Positions 56,491 through 64,000 of a stretch of DNA of 64,000 bases are shown in pieces. The notes below the pieces were generated by a model. It did not search any database. It was given only the letters and a program-made list of their open reading frames with translations, and was not told the origin of the DNA. A program made the translations under genes and the position numbers. The first letter of the stretch is position 1. Each line of letters opens with the position of its first letter. Source of the stretch: Nocardioides panaciterrulae (GTDB lineage Bacteria; Actinomycetota; Actinomycetes; Propionibacteriales; Nocardioidaceae); NCBI RefSeq assembly GCF_013409645.1, contig NZ_JACCBG010000001.1:3160001-3224000 (forward strand). The letters are read 5' to 3'.

Positions 56491-56955
56491 CTACCGGCGG
56501 AGCACCAGCCGCTGCCGGGTGGTCGCGGTCAGGCAGACAGCCAGGCCGAGCACGCCCACGTCACGCAGCACCAGGTCCGAGAGGCCGTTCGACATCGTCA
56601 GCGAGATCACGATCTGGAGCAGGAGGACCACCGCGACTGCCGCGACGGCCCTCACCGCGATGCCGGCCAGCATGGCGACGGCCAGCACGAGCAGCAACCA
56701 CCCGTGCGCCAGGACGAGCAGCACGAGCAACGTCGACCCCGACACCACCGGAACGTAGCCGGTCCACAACGACGGCTGGACCAGCTCGTGGTAGCCGAAC
56801 CACGCCAGCACCAGCCCGAAGAGGATGCGTCCCACGGTGGGCGCCCACTCCGCGACCAGCTGCCCGGCGATCCAGTCCCCCGGGCCCGGCGGCGGCGCCG
56901 GCCGCCCCGGGCGGACGTCGCCGCGTGCGGAGGGCGCCCCCTGGCGCGGGGTCAC
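56491..56955 (-). CDS. DoxX-like membrane protein
   Basis: A 154-residue membrane protein with four spans. After a 35-residue Pro/Gly/Arg-rich N-terminus, GRILFGLVLAWFGYHELVQP and the following SLWTGYVPVVSG resemble the first helix region of DoxX-type proteins. DoxX proteins take part in thiol/oxidative-stress membrane complexes. GTG at 56955 overlaps the stop of the preceding secreted-protein gene (GTGA), so both are made from one transcript. Confidence 0.65.
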   Translation of the reverse strand: MTPRQGAPSARGDVRPGRPAPPPGPGDWIAGQLVAEWAPTVGRILFGLVLAWFGYHELVQPSLWTGYVPVVSGSTLLVLLVLAHGWLLLVLAVAMLAGIAVRAVAAVAVVLLLQIVISLTMSNGLSDLVLRDVGVLGLAVCLTATTRQRLVLRR

Positions 56956-57452
56956 TGCAGGATCCTGCCGTGGGCGTCGGTGACCACCACACCGTCGTCC
57001 CCGAGGTTGTAGTCCGAGCTGCCGGCCTCGTCCCCCATGGAGGCCTCGACGACGTACACCCGGGCACCCCCGGGGTAGGCGTGGGCAGTCCCGGGCTGGC
57101 CGCTCACCCCGGCCCGCACCGAGAGGCCCGAGCCGGCCCTGCTCACCGAGATCGACAGCCCGGTCATCGCGGTCCTCGCCGCGGCACTCGGGGCGCCGGG
57201 CCAGACCCGGTAGGCGTACGAGGCGAAGCTCTGCGAGGCCAGCAGCGGGCCCGGCCCCGACGGGCGTCCGGCCGGGCCGCCGCCCGCCGGCGTCGTGGGG
57301 CTCGCGCTGGCGGCGCCGGCACCGAGCTGCCCGGGAGGTGGACCCGTCTGGCGGGTCGACCACCCGTGCACGGCCAGCAGGCCTGCCGCGACGGCGGCGG
57401 CGAGGAGCACGGTGGCACCTCTCGGGCCCACCGATCCACCAGGTCCTCGCAT
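56952..57452 (-). CDS. Secreted or membrane-anchored hypothetical protein
   Basis: A 166-residue protein with an N-terminal span or signal at about 13-30 (ATVLLAAAVAAGLLAVHGW), a Gly/Pro/Ala-rich linker (36-70) and an extracytoplasmic beta domain (SFASYAYRVWPGAPSAAART, LSISVSRAGSGLSVRAGVSG, ARVYVVEASMGDEAG, NLGDDGVVVTDAHGRI). No Cys is present. I do not recognise a named family. It is coupled to the DoxX-like gene by a 4-bp overlap, suggesting a joint envelope function. Confidence 0.65.
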   Translation of the reverse strand: MRGPGGSVGPRGATVLLAAAVAAGLLAVHGWSTRQTGPPPGQLGAGAASASPTTPAGGGPAGRPSGPGPLLASQSFASYAYRVWPGAPSAAARTAMTGLSISVSRAGSGLSVRAGVSGQPGTAHAYPGGARVYVVEASMGDEAGSSDYNLGDDGVVVTDAHGRILQ

Positions 57453-57693
57453 GGCCTCACCACCTCGGACGAGCCTGCCGAGCCTCGTCAGCTCGCAGGG
57501 TCGACGGCCAGGGTCAGCTCTCAGGCTAGCCAGCCAGGCTTGACGCTTCCTGAACGTAACCCATGAATCCGCGGGCCGCCGACCGCCGACCGCGCGGAGC
57601 GGAAGGCCGCGGACCTCGGACGTGCTCAGTTGCAGCCCGTGGCGGGTCCGCGGCCTCGCCGGCGGCGTCCGTGCCGGATCGCCCGCGGGCGGG

Positions 57694-58131
57694 TCAGTCG
57701 CCCTCGAGCACCGAGGGCGGGAGGGCGAGGCCGGGCACGAGCTCGGCGAGCAGGTCGCGCACCCGCCGGTCGAGGTCGGCGATGATGCGACGCACCGTCG
57801 CCTCGTCCTGGCCGCCGGGGTCGTCGACCGGCCAGTCGACGTACCTCACGCCCGGGACGTAGGGGCACTCCTCCCCGCAGCCGAGGGTGATGGCCAGGTC
57901 GCTGGCGGCCACGGTCTCGCGGGTGAGCAGCTCGGGGTGCTCGGCGGAGGCGTCCAGGCCGAGCTTCTCCAGCACCTCGGCGACCTCGGGGTGGATGTGC
58001 TCTCCGGGCCGGGTGCCGGCCGAGAGCGCGATCACGCGGCCGCCGGCGTAGTGCTCGGTGAGCACCCGGGCGGCGACCGAGCGACCGCCGTTGCGGACAC
58101 AGGCGAAGACGACCTGGGGCGTGTGGGTCAC
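57694..58131 (-). CDS. arsC: Arsenate reductase, low-molecular-weight phosphatase type
   Basis: A 145-residue enzyme reducing arsenate to arsenite with thiol electrons. The P-loop CX5R is in VVFACVRNGGRSVAARVL (Cys near residue 11); further Cys residues are in ITLGCGEECPYVPG (residues about 86-91), and the Asp of YVDWPVDDPGGQD is the family acid. Arg replaces the common His or Gln after the first Cys-Val (CVRNGGRS instead of CVHNAGRS), a mild variant. GTG at 58131 overlaps acr3 by 4 bp. It is last in arsR-acr3-arsC. A fragment of a close relative lies at 52994-53155. Confidence 0.92.
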   Translation of the reverse strand: MTHTPQVVFACVRNGGRSVAARVLTEHYAGGRVIALSAGTRPGEHIHPEVAEVLEKLGLDASAEHPELLTRETVAASDLAITLGCGEECPYVPGVRYVDWPVDDPGGQDEATVRRIIADLDRRVRDLLAELVPGLALPPSVLEGD

Positions 58132-59237
58132 GGCTGGGCTCCTCTCGCGGCGGGGACGGTGGTGCGGTCGGGGAAGAAGCGCCTTGCCCAGAGGCTGACG
58201 TAGACGAGCGCGACCAGGGCAGGGACCTCGATCAGCGGGCCGACGACCCCGGCCAGGGCCTGCCCGGACGCGACGCCGAAGACGCCGATGGCCACGGCGA
58301 TCGCGAGCTCGAAGTTGTTGCCGGCGGCGGTGAACGAGACCGCGGTGGCGCGCTGGTAGTCGAACCCGAGCGCCCTGGTCAGCAGCATCGAGCCACCCCA
58401 CATCAGCGCGAAGTAGACCAGCAGGGGTACGGCGATCCGGGCCACGTCGAGCGGCTGGCTGGTGATCGTGTGCCCCTGCAGCGCGAACAGGATGACGATC
58501 GTGAACAGCAGGCCGTAGAGCGCGGCGGGGCCGATGCGGGGCAGCAGCCTCGACTCGTACCACTCCCGGCCCTTGGCGCGTTCGCCGAACGTCCGCGTCA
58601 GGTAGCCCGCCAGCAGCGGGATGCCGAGGAAGACCAGCACGGACCTGGCGATGCCCCACATCGAGACGTCGAGCGCGTTCTGCTCCAGACCCAGCCACCC
58701 GGGCAGCACCTGGAGGTAGAAGTAGCCGAGCAACGCGAACGCCAGGATCTGGAAGACCGCGTTGAGCGCCACCAGGATCGCGGCGGCCTCCCGGTCACCG
58801 CAGGCCAGGTCGTTCCAGATCAGCACCATCGCGATGCAGCGAGCCAGGCCCACGATGATCAGGCCGGTTCGGTAGTCCGGCAGGTCGGGCAACAGCAGCC
58901 AGGCCAGGGTGAACATCAGCGCGGGGCCGAGGACCCAGTTGAGCAGGATCGAGGTCACCAGCAGGCGCTTGTCGCCGGTGACGTGGCCGAGCTCGTCGTA
59001 CCGGACCTTGGCCAGCACCGGGTACATCATCACGAGCAGGCCGATCGCGATCGGCAGCGACACCGAGCCGATCTCGACCGCGGCGAGCGCGTCGTCGAGG
59101 CCGGGGATCGTGCGTCCCAGCAGCAGCCCGACCACCATCGCCGCGATGATCCAGACGGGCAGGAACCGGTCCAGGGTCGAGAGCCGCCTGAGCACGGTGT
59201 CGTCGTGGGCGCCGGTCTCCCGCACGGTGTCGCTCAT
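58128..59237 (-). CDS. acr3: Arsenite efflux permease, ACR3 family
   Basis: A 369-residue permease with ten spans that expels arsenite using the proton gradient. Family marks: LPIAIGLLVMMYPVLAKVRY, the conserved Cys of span 4 in GLARCIAMVLIWNDLACGD, and FTAAGNNFELAIAVAIGVFG with the essential Glu in span 9. Length is normal for bacterial Acr3. ATG at 59237 overlaps the arsR stop by 4 bp and the 3' end overlaps arsC, so it is the middle gene of one operon. Confidence 0.95.
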   Translation of the reverse strand: MSDTVRETGAHDDTVLRRLSTLDRFLPVWIIAAMVVGLLLGRTIPGLDDALAAVEIGSVSLPIAIGLLVMMYPVLAKVRYDELGHVTGDKRLLVTSILLNWVLGPALMFTLAWLLLPDLPDYRTGLIIVGLARCIAMVLIWNDLACGDREAAAILVALNAVFQILAFALLGYFYLQVLPGWLGLEQNALDVSMWGIARSVLVFLGIPLLAGYLTRTFGERAKGREWYESRLLPRIGPAALYGLLFTIVILFALQGHTITSQPLDVARIAVPLLVYFALMWGGSMLLTRALGFDYQRATAVSFTAAGNNFELAIAVAIGVFGVASGQALAGVVGPLIEVPALVALVYVSLWARRFFPDRTTVPAARGAQP

Positions 59238-59641
59238 GCGCCGGCCCCCGCAAGCTCATCAGTGACCGCGTCGAGCGCCCCGGCGCTGAAGAGGCTGCCG
59301 AGCGCGGCCATCGCCTCGGGACGGGCCCGGTAGAACACCCAGGTCCCCCGCTTCTCACGGTCCAGCAGGCCGTTCTCGTGCAGCACCTTGAGGTGGTGGC
59401 TGATCGTGGGCTGCGTGAGATCGAAGTACGGCACCAGGTCGCACACGCACGCCTCGCCGCCCTCGTGGGACAGCACCAGGGAGAGCAACCGGAGCCGCGC
59501 CGGGTCGGCGATCGCCTTCAGCAGCGGCACCACCCGGACGGCCTGCGCGGCGTCCATCGGCTCGCGGGCGAGCGGGACACAACAGGTCAGCGGGCCGTCG
59601 GCGAGCGGCCGCGGCAGCGGACCGGCAGAGGAGTTCGACAC
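59234..59641 (-). CDS. arsR: ArsR-family arsenic-responsive repressor (first)
   Basis: A 135-residue winged-helix repressor. Metal-site candidates are CC at about residues 18-19 (LTCCVPLA) and CVCDLVPYFDLTQPTISHHL, the typical ArsR helix with CxC. The recognition helix is PTISHHLKVLHENGL and the wing REKRGTWVFYRA. The GTG at 59641 was chosen because the next in-frame starts would enter the CC segment; no clear ribosome-binding site is seen, so the message may be leaderless. It heads arsR-acr3-arsC and lies 58 bp downstream of arsI. Confidence 0.9.
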   Translation of the reverse strand: MSNSSAGPLPRPLADGPLTCCVPLAREPMDAAQAVRVVPLLKAIADPARLRLLSLVLSHEGGEACVCDLVPYFDLTQPTISHHLKVLHENGLLDREKRGTWVFYRARPEAMAALGSLFSAGALDAVTDELAGAGA

Positions 59642-59699
59642 CCGTCTATGTTGACAGTCGTCGATGTCCGACGCCAAGTGCCGAGCGGCCCGCTTCGAC

Positions 59700-60137
59700 T
59701 CAGGAGCAGCAGCCGCCACCCTCGGCCTCGCGCAGCCCGAGGTCGGCGTACGTCCGGCCCTCGAGCTCGGGCCGGGCGTCGGCGAGCACGACGTAGTTCT
59801 CCCAGGACTGCCCGTCGGGGCCGGTGACCCAGTGCTTGTCCTGGCGGGCGTAGCAGCAGACGACATCGCCCTCGACCCGCAGCTCGAGACCCGCCGCCTC
59901 GAGCCGGTCGGCCTCGGCCTCGACCTCCCCCATCGACTCGCGCTCGACGCCGAGGTGGTTGAGCGTCCCGGTGGCGGCGGCATTCTCGAAGAGCACCAGC
60001 TTCAGCGGCGGGTCGGCCACCGCGAAGTTGACGTAGCCGGGCCGGCGCTTGGCCGGGGTGGTGTCGAAGAGCGTGGAGTAGAACTCCACCGCGGCGTCGA
60101 TGTCGGCGACGTTCAGGGCGAGCTGCAGGCGGGACAT
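59700..60137 (-). CDS. arsI: ArsI C-As lyase (VOC family; CadI-like)
   Basis: A 145-residue vicinal-oxygen-chelate dioxygenase that cleaves the carbon-arsenic bond of trivalent methyl- or aryl-arsenicals. The fold starts LQLALNVADIDAAVEFYSTL with the metal His replaced in the first strand, as in ArsI, by Gln/Asn-type residues; HLGVERESM gives the second metal His, and VVCCYARQDKHWVTGPDG holds the vicinal Cys pair that binds As(III). The tail EGGGCCS adds another Cys pair. ATG at 60137 has GGAG upstream (minus strand). It is divergent from arsR2 across an ArsR operator region and is the first gene of the left arm. Confidence 0.9.
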   Translation of the reverse strand: MSRLQLALNVADIDAAVEFYSTLFDTTPAKRRPGYVNFAVADPPLKLVLFENAAATGTLNHLGVERESMGEVEAEADRLEAAGLELRVEGDVVCCYARQDKHWVTGPDGQSWENYVVLADARPELEGRTYADLGLREAEGGGCCS

Positions 60138-60186
60138 GTCATCTCCTTCGGAGGGACGGACGAGCCGGGCGATGCCGGCGGAACTA

Positions 60187-60248
60187 TTCGATGTTCATCG
60201 AAGCATAACTTCGACAAAGATCAAAGTAATTCTTCGACATTTCTCGAA
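60187..60248. promoter_or_regulatory. Double ArsR operator between arsI and arsR2
   Basis: TTCGATGTTCATCGAA (60187-60202) is a perfect palindrome with six-base arms around GTTC. A second, looser one, TTCGACATTTCTCGAA (60233-60248), has five-base arms around six bases. A half site (TTCGAC) lies at 60210. The patch is the most AT-rich stretch of the arsenic region and divides the two divergent operons, so one ArsR site may face each promoter. Confidence 0.8.
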
Positions 60249-60278
60249 ACAGCGACGTCCGCCCGCTAGGCTGTGCCG

Positions 60279-60647
60279 ATGAGCACGACCACCGACACCT
60301 CGGCGCCCACCTGCTCCCCGGTCCCCGAGCTCCCGGTGATGGCGGCGTGCTGCACCCCGACGACGAGCGTCAGCGACACGGCGGCCACAGAGCTGGCCAA
60401 GATGTTCAAGGCCCTGGGAGACCCGGCCCGGGTGAAGATCATGTCGATGCTGCTGAACGCCGACGAGGTCTGCGCCTGCGACTTCAGCACGAGCATCGAG
60501 AAGACCGCAGCCACCACGAGCCACCACCTCAAGCTCCTGCGCGAGGTGGGTCTGGTCGCGTCCGAGAAGCGCGGCACCTGGGTCTACTACCGGGTGGTGC
60601 CGGAGCGCCTCGCCGCGGTCCGCGACGCGCTCGCCTTCACCAGGTGA
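60279..60647 (+). CDS. arsR: ArsR-family arsenic-responsive repressor (second)
   Basis: A 122-residue winged-helix protein with several Cys: TCSPVPE, AACCTPTT and, in the DNA-binding helix region, ADEVCACDFSTSIEKT. The recognition helix is ATTSHHLKLLREVGL and the wing SEKRGTWVYYRV. Residue likeness to the first ArsR is high in the wing but low in the N-terminus. A GTG at 60273 could add two codons; ATG at 60279 is preferred. The stop overlaps the flavoprotein start (GTGA). It probably controls both arms through the palindromes at 60187-60248. Confidence 0.92.
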   Translation: MSTTTDTSAPTCSPVPELPVMAACCTPTTSVSDTAATELAKMFKALGDPARVKIMSMLLNADEVCACDFSTSIEKTAATTSHHLKLLREVGLVASEKRGTWVYYRVVPERLAAVRDALAFTR

Positions 60648-61765
60648 CGCTCCCACCGATCGCCAGCCCCGTGCACCTCGACACCCAGGTCACCGTCATC
60701 GGCGGTGGGCAGGCCGGACTCGCGACCGCCTTCTACCTGCGCCGGGCGGGTCTCACGGCCGGCGAGGACTTCGTGGTGCTCGATGCCGGCGACGCGCCCG
60801 GCGGGTCCTGGCGGCACATGTGGGACGGGCTCAGGCCGTTCTCGCCCTCGACGTACTCCTCGCTGCCGGGCTGGATGATGCCTGCCTGGGACGACAGCAG
60901 GCTCGGCTTCCCGCCGCGCACCCACGTGGTCGACTACCTGACCCGCTACGAGGAGCGCTACGACCTGCATGTCCGCCGGCCCCATCGGGTCACCGGCGTG
61001 GCGCGGGCGGATGACGATCCCGAGGGGCGGCTGCTGGTGGAGACGGTCGGTTTGACCGCGTCGGCCCGGATCGTCGTCTCCGCGACCGGGACCTGGGACC
61101 GGCCGTTCTGGCCCACCTACCCGGGGATGCGCGACTTCGCGGGGCGGCAGCTGCACGCCTCGCAGTACCGCTCCCCCGACGGTCTCGGCGGACAGCGGGT
61201 CGTCGTCGTGGGCGGCGGCAACTCGGCCGCCCAGATCCTGGCCGAGGTGTCGACGGTCGCGGAGACCACCTGGGTCACGACCCGCCCGCCGAGGTACCTG
61301 CCCGACGACGTCGACGGCCGGGCGCTCTTCGCCACCGCGAGGGCACGCATCCGGGCACTGAGCGAGGGACGTGACCACGCCGGCGTCGCCGGGCTCGGCG
61401 ACATCGTCATGGTCGCCGGGGTCCGGGACGCTCGCGACCGCGGAGCCCTCAAGGCCCAGCCGATGTTCGCCCGGCTCACCCCGACCGGCGTCGCCTGGGC
61501 CGACGGCACCGAACAGGCAGCCGACACCGTGATCTGGTGCACCGGGTTCCGGCCCGCGCTGAGTCACCTGACGGGCCTCCACCTGCACGGCGGGGGCGGC
61601 CGGGTCGCGGTCGACGGACCGTCCGGGACCCGGGCGATCCGCGAGCCACGGCTCTATCTCGTCGGGTACGGCGACTGGGTCGGCCCCGCCTCCGCCACGC
61701 TCGCCGGTGTCGGCCAGTCCGCACGTGACACGGCCCGCGAGGTCATCGGTCGGCTCGGTTCCTGA
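60644..61765 (+). CDS. arsO: ArsO-like flavin-dependent monooxygenase
   Basis: A 373-residue FAD/NADPH enzyme. The FAD site is VTVIGGGQAGLATAFYLRRA (about residues 14-33) and the NADPH site VVVVGGGNSAAQILAE (about 185-200). GGSWRHMWDGLRPFSPSTYS is the class B flavoprotein oxidase pattern. ArsO genes occur in ars operons and raise arsenic or organoarsenical resistance; the exact reaction is not agreed. It is translationally coupled to arsR2 by a 4-bp overlap, which supports the ars role. GTG at 60644 lacks an own ribosome-binding site. Confidence 0.78.
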   Translation: MTLPPIASPVHLDTQVTVIGGGQAGLATAFYLRRAGLTAGEDFVVLDAGDAPGGSWRHMWDGLRPFSPSTYSSLPGWMMPAWDDSRLGFPPRTHVVDYLTRYEERYDLHVRRPHRVTGVARADDDPEGRLLVETVGLTASARIVVSATGTWDRPFWPTYPGMRDFAGRQLHASQYRSPDGLGGQRVVVVGGGNSAAQILAEVSTVAETTWVTTRPPRYLPDDVDGRALFATARARIRALSEGRDHAGVAGLGDIVMVAGVRDARDRGALKAQPMFARLTPTGVAWADGTEQAADTVIWCTGFRPALSHLTGLHLHGGGGRVAVDGPSGTRAIREPRLYLVGYGDWVGPASATLAGVGQSARDTAREVIGRLGS

Positions 61766-61781
61766 CCATCGGCGGTGGGTG

Positions 61782-61960
61782 GCACCGGCTCACCGGCTAC
61801 CTGCTCATCGTCACACCCCCCCGAGACCACCCCGGTCTCCGGGGCCGCAGCGCTCCAGAAGGACCTCCGCCGCGCCGGCAACGAACCCTTCGGCTGGGTG
61901 ATCAACGCCAGTCTCGTCGCCACTGACACGCGCGACCTCCTACTCTCCCAGCGCGCTCGC
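61782..61960 (+). pseudogene. arsA: Frameshifted remnant of arsA (arsenite-pumping ATPase), C-terminal end
   Basis: Downstream of arsO two frames join to give the C-terminal part of an ArsA/TRC40-type ATPase: TGYLLIVTPP in one frame and PETTPVSGAAALQKDLRRAG, NEPFGWVINASLVATDT in the next. The switch falls in a run of seven C (61816-61822); six C would restore the frame. In intact ArsA this region reads like LVTLPETTPV ... LQ.DLRRAGI.PW.WVIN.S. The N-terminal P-loop part is absent. So arsA once lay in this operon and has decayed, leaving Acr3 to work without ATPase. Confidence 0.75.
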
Positions 61961-62097
61961 CGGCCGAAACCGATGACCACCCGACCCGGCCGGCCTCCAC
62001 AGAAATCACCGAGCAACCGCCCTCGCACCGACCGCAGACCGGGGTTGCGGCAGGATTGGCCCTCAGCCCCCTGCATCACCCGAGAACGGAGTCGCCC

Positions 62098-63783
62098 GTG
62101 AGTCACCCCCACCCCGAGCTGCAGAGGCCGCCCCGGCTACCCAAGGGCGGACTCCGCGTCGTGGGCCTGGGCGGCCTGGGCGAGATCGGCCGCAACATGA
62201 CCGTCTTCGAGCACGACGGCTCCCTGCTGATCGTCGACTGCGGGGTGCTCTTCCCCGAGGAGCACCAGCCGGGGATCGACGTGATCCTGCCGGACTTCAG
62301 CTGGATCCGGGACCGGCTGGACTCCGTCGTGGGCCTGGTGCTGACCCACGGGCACGAGGACCACATCGGCGGGGTGCCCTACCTGCTGCGTGAGCGTCCC
62401 GACATCCCGGTCATCGGGTCGCGGCTGACCCTGGCGCTGATCAAGGAGAAACTGAAGGAGCACCGGATCCGTCCCCAGCTGCGCGAGGTCGCCGAGGGCG
62501 ACACGGTCGATCTGGGGGCCTTCGGCTGCGAGTTCCTCGCCGTCAACCACTCGATCCCCGACGGGCTCGCCGTCGCGATCCGCACCCGCGCGGGGCTCGC
62601 GCTCCACACCGGCGACTTCAAGATGGACCAGTTCCCCCTGGACCGCCGGATCACCGACCTCCGCGGGTTCGCGCGCCTGGGCGACGAGGGCGTGGACCTG
62701 TTCCTGACGGACTCCACCAACGCCGAGGTCCCGGGCTTCACCACGTCGGAGCGTGACCTCGCCCCGGCGATCGAGAAGGTGTTCCGCGACGCCCCGCGCC
62801 GCATCATCGTCTCCAGCTTCGCCAGCCACGTGCACCGCATCCAGCAGGTGTTGAACGCCGCCCACGCCCACGGCCGCAAGGTGGCCTTCGTCGGGCGCTC
62901 GATGGTGCGCAACATGGGCGTCGCCCAGGACCTCGGCTACCTCGACGTACCCCCGAAGCTGGTCGTTCCGCTGCACGAGCTCGAGCGCATGGCGCCGAAC
63001 AAGGTCACCCTCATCTGCACCGGGTCGCAGGGTGAGCCGATGGCGGCCCTCTCCCGGATGGCCAACCGCGACCACAAGATCCGCGTTGGCGAGGGGGACA
63101 CCATCCTGATGGCGAGCTCGGTCATCCCCGGGAACGAGAACGCCATCTCCGGCGTCATCAACGGCCTGACCCGGTGGGGCGCCAACGTGGTCCACAAGGG
63201 CAACGCCAAGGTGCACGTCTCCGGCCACGCCAGCGCCGGCGAGCTGGTCTACTGCTACAACATCATCCAGCCCCGCAACGTCATGCCGGTGCACGGCGAG
63301 TGGCGGCACCTCCGCGCGAACGCCGACCTGGCCATCAGCACCGGCGTCGACCCCGACCACGTGGTCATCGCCGAGGACGGCGTGGTGGTCGACCTCGTGA
63401 ACGGCCGCGCCAGCATCACCGGCAAGGTGCCCGCCGGCAACATCTACGTCGACGCGCAGACCGTCGGTGGCGCCACCGAGGCCACGCTCAAGGACCGCCG
63501 CACCCTCGCCGAGCAGGGCGTCGTCACGGTGCTCGTGATCGTCGACGCCGACACCGGCCTCCTCGCCGACCGGCCGGACTTCCTCGTCCGCGGCTTCGTG
63601 CACGAGCCCGACGCGTTCGACGCCGCCGAGCCGATCATCGAGCGGGCGCTCGCGCGAGCCGCTTCCGAGGGCATCGGCGACGCCCACCAGCTCGAGCAGA
63701 TCCTCAGCCGCGACATCGGGCGCTGGTCGCACAAGACTTTCCGTCGCAGCCCGCTGATCATCCCCCTGGTCATCGACGCCTGA
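62098..63783 (+). CDS. rnj: Ribonuclease J
   Basis: A 561-residue metallo-beta-lactamase/beta-CASP RNase with 5'-exo and endonuclease activity in mRNA decay and rRNA maturation. Motifs: HGHEDHIGG (zinc site, about residue 84), AVNHSIPDGLAVAI, HTGDFKMDQ, the beta-CASP strand IIVSSFASHVHRIQQ, CTGSQGEPMAALSRM and MPVHGEWRHLRANADLA. GTG at 62098 gives the basic N-terminus HPHPELQRPP; a frame of 14 more codons upstream overlaps the arsA relic. Actinobacterial rnj usually sits beside dapA; here it adjoins the ars cluster, so it may be a displaced or second copy. Confidence 0.94.
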   Translation: MSHPHPELQRPPRLPKGGLRVVGLGGLGEIGRNMTVFEHDGSLLIVDCGVLFPEEHQPGIDVILPDFSWIRDRLDSVVGLVLTHGHEDHIGGVPYLLRERPDIPVIGSRLTLALIKEKLKEHRIRPQLREVAEGDTVDLGAFGCEFLAVNHSIPDGLAVAIRTRAGLALHTGDFKMDQFPLDRRITDLRGFARLGDEGVDLFLTDSTNAEVPGFTTSERDLAPAIEKVFRDAPRRIIVSSFASHVHRIQQVLNAAHAHGRKVAFVGRSMVRNMGVAQDLGYLDVPPKLVVPLHELERMAPNKVTLICTGSQGEPMAALSRMANRDHKIRVGEGDTILMASSVIPGNENAISGVINGLTRWGANVVHKGNAKVHVSGHASAGELVYCYNIIQPRNVMPVHGEWRHLRANADLAISTGVDPDHVVIAEDGVVVDLVNGRASITGKVPAGNIYVDAQTVGGATEATLKDRRTLAEQGVVTVLVIVDADTGLLADRPDFLVRGFVHEPDAFDAAEPIIERALARAASEGIGDAHQLEQILSRDIGRWSHKTFRRSPLIIPLVIDA

Positions 63784-63819
63784 CGACCGGCGCCGTCAGT
63801 CCCGCGCAGCGGACCGTGC

Positions 63820-63837
63820 TCGCCAGCTCGCTGGCGA
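63820..63837 (+). terminator. Short hairpin downstream of rnj
   Basis: TCGCCAGC (63820-63827) pairs with GCTGGCGA (63830-63837) around TC. A two-base loop is too tight, so the innermost pair would open. It lies 37 bp after the rnj stop and before the convergent partial gene. Confidence 0.55.
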
Positions 63838-63869
63838 CACGGTCTCGCCGGGCGACGGTCGCCGACGCA

Positions 63870-64000
63870 CTACTGCAGCGCCATCAGCACCGAGAGCGCC
63901 TTGGCCGCCTCGTTCAGCGTCGGGACGTGCGCGACGAGCTCCTCGAGGCTCATCCGGAACGCCGGCGCGGCCGTGGCCACCGCGGCCGCCGCGACCTGCC
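63870..64000 (-). CDS. C-terminal fragment of a gene running off the window, perhaps IclR-family
   Basis: The minus strand is open from the window end to a TAG at 63870 and encodes about 43 residues ending LNEAAKALSVLMALQ. The visible part (VAAAAVATAAPAFRMSLEEL) resembles the last strand and helix of IclR effector domains, which often read SxxxPxxRMSxExL...LxxAA. The match is short, so the family call is tentative. It converges on rnj. Confidence 0.4.
   Translation of the reverse strand, partial: QVAAAAVATAAPAFRMSLEELVAHVPTLNEAAKALSVLMALQ

Overview
The window is very GC-rich, actinobacterial DNA. GTG starts, 4-base ATGA/GTGA stop-start overlaps and Mtb-like LpqY-SugABC and GylR-type glycerol genes all fit a Nocardioides-like member of the Nocardioidaceae; this placement is inferred from gene content and order, not from a marker gene. 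No rRNA, tRNA, integrase or CRISPR-cas gene was seen. Layout: the left end holds the 3' half of xseA with xseB, a lipoprotein-like DUF4245 gene and an ArsB/SLC13-type permease. A molybdate operon follows (HTH-Mop regulator, modA, modB, modC), whose last gene overlaps glpX (class II fructose bisphosphatase). After two alpha/beta hydrolases comes a trehalose-type ABC importer (lpqY, sugA, sugB, sugC) flanked on both sides by inverted arrays of a 22-bp repeat. Next is a second sugar locus: an orphan MsiK-type ATPase, a LacI regulator, a divergent AglE/F/G-like importer and a GH36 alpha-galactosidase. From 22 to 40 kb there is mostly housekeeping: class I fumarase, a four-gene OpuC-type osmoprotectant importer, a spermidine-synthase-like protein, an O-antigen-ligase-like protein, class II fumarase, a secreted PKD-type protein, a SHOCT protein, a secreted transglycosylase with a long structured leader, PhoH, an isoprenyl transferase, a hemolysin III protein and an MFS pump with its own regulator. 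From 40.9 to 47.6 kb is a glycerol regulon: an IclR/GylR regulator co-transcribed with one glycerol kinase diverges from glpF, a second glycerol kinase and glpD across two perfect 17-bp palindromes. An aldehyde dehydrogenase and a GMC oxidoreductase follow. The right end (50.9-64 kb) is the accessory part. A thioredoxin-domain (YyaL) gene has its first 145 bp duplicated exactly 2,912 bp away; between the copies lie an ArsC 3' fragment, a DUF2510-SHOCT gene and an HTH-antitoxin/PIN-toxin pair with lower GC. Then come a SRPBCC protein, a DoxX/secreted-protein pair, and an arsenic locus with two divergent arms: arsI, arsR, acr3, arsC to the left and arsR2, an ArsO-like flavoprotein and a frameshifted arsA remnant to the right. 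RNase J and a partial gene, perhaps an IclR C-terminus, close the window. How the parts work together: carbon uptake (trehalose, alpha-glycosides, glycerol) feeds central metabolism (GlpX, two fumarases, GlpD); OpuC and perhaps the GMC/ALDH pair serve osmoprotection; the arsenic cluster handles arsenate reduction, arsenite export and cleavage of methylated arsenicals. The most unusual structures are the inverted intergenic repeat arrays, the recombination-scarred YyaL/toxin-antitoxin island, and the decayed arsA.
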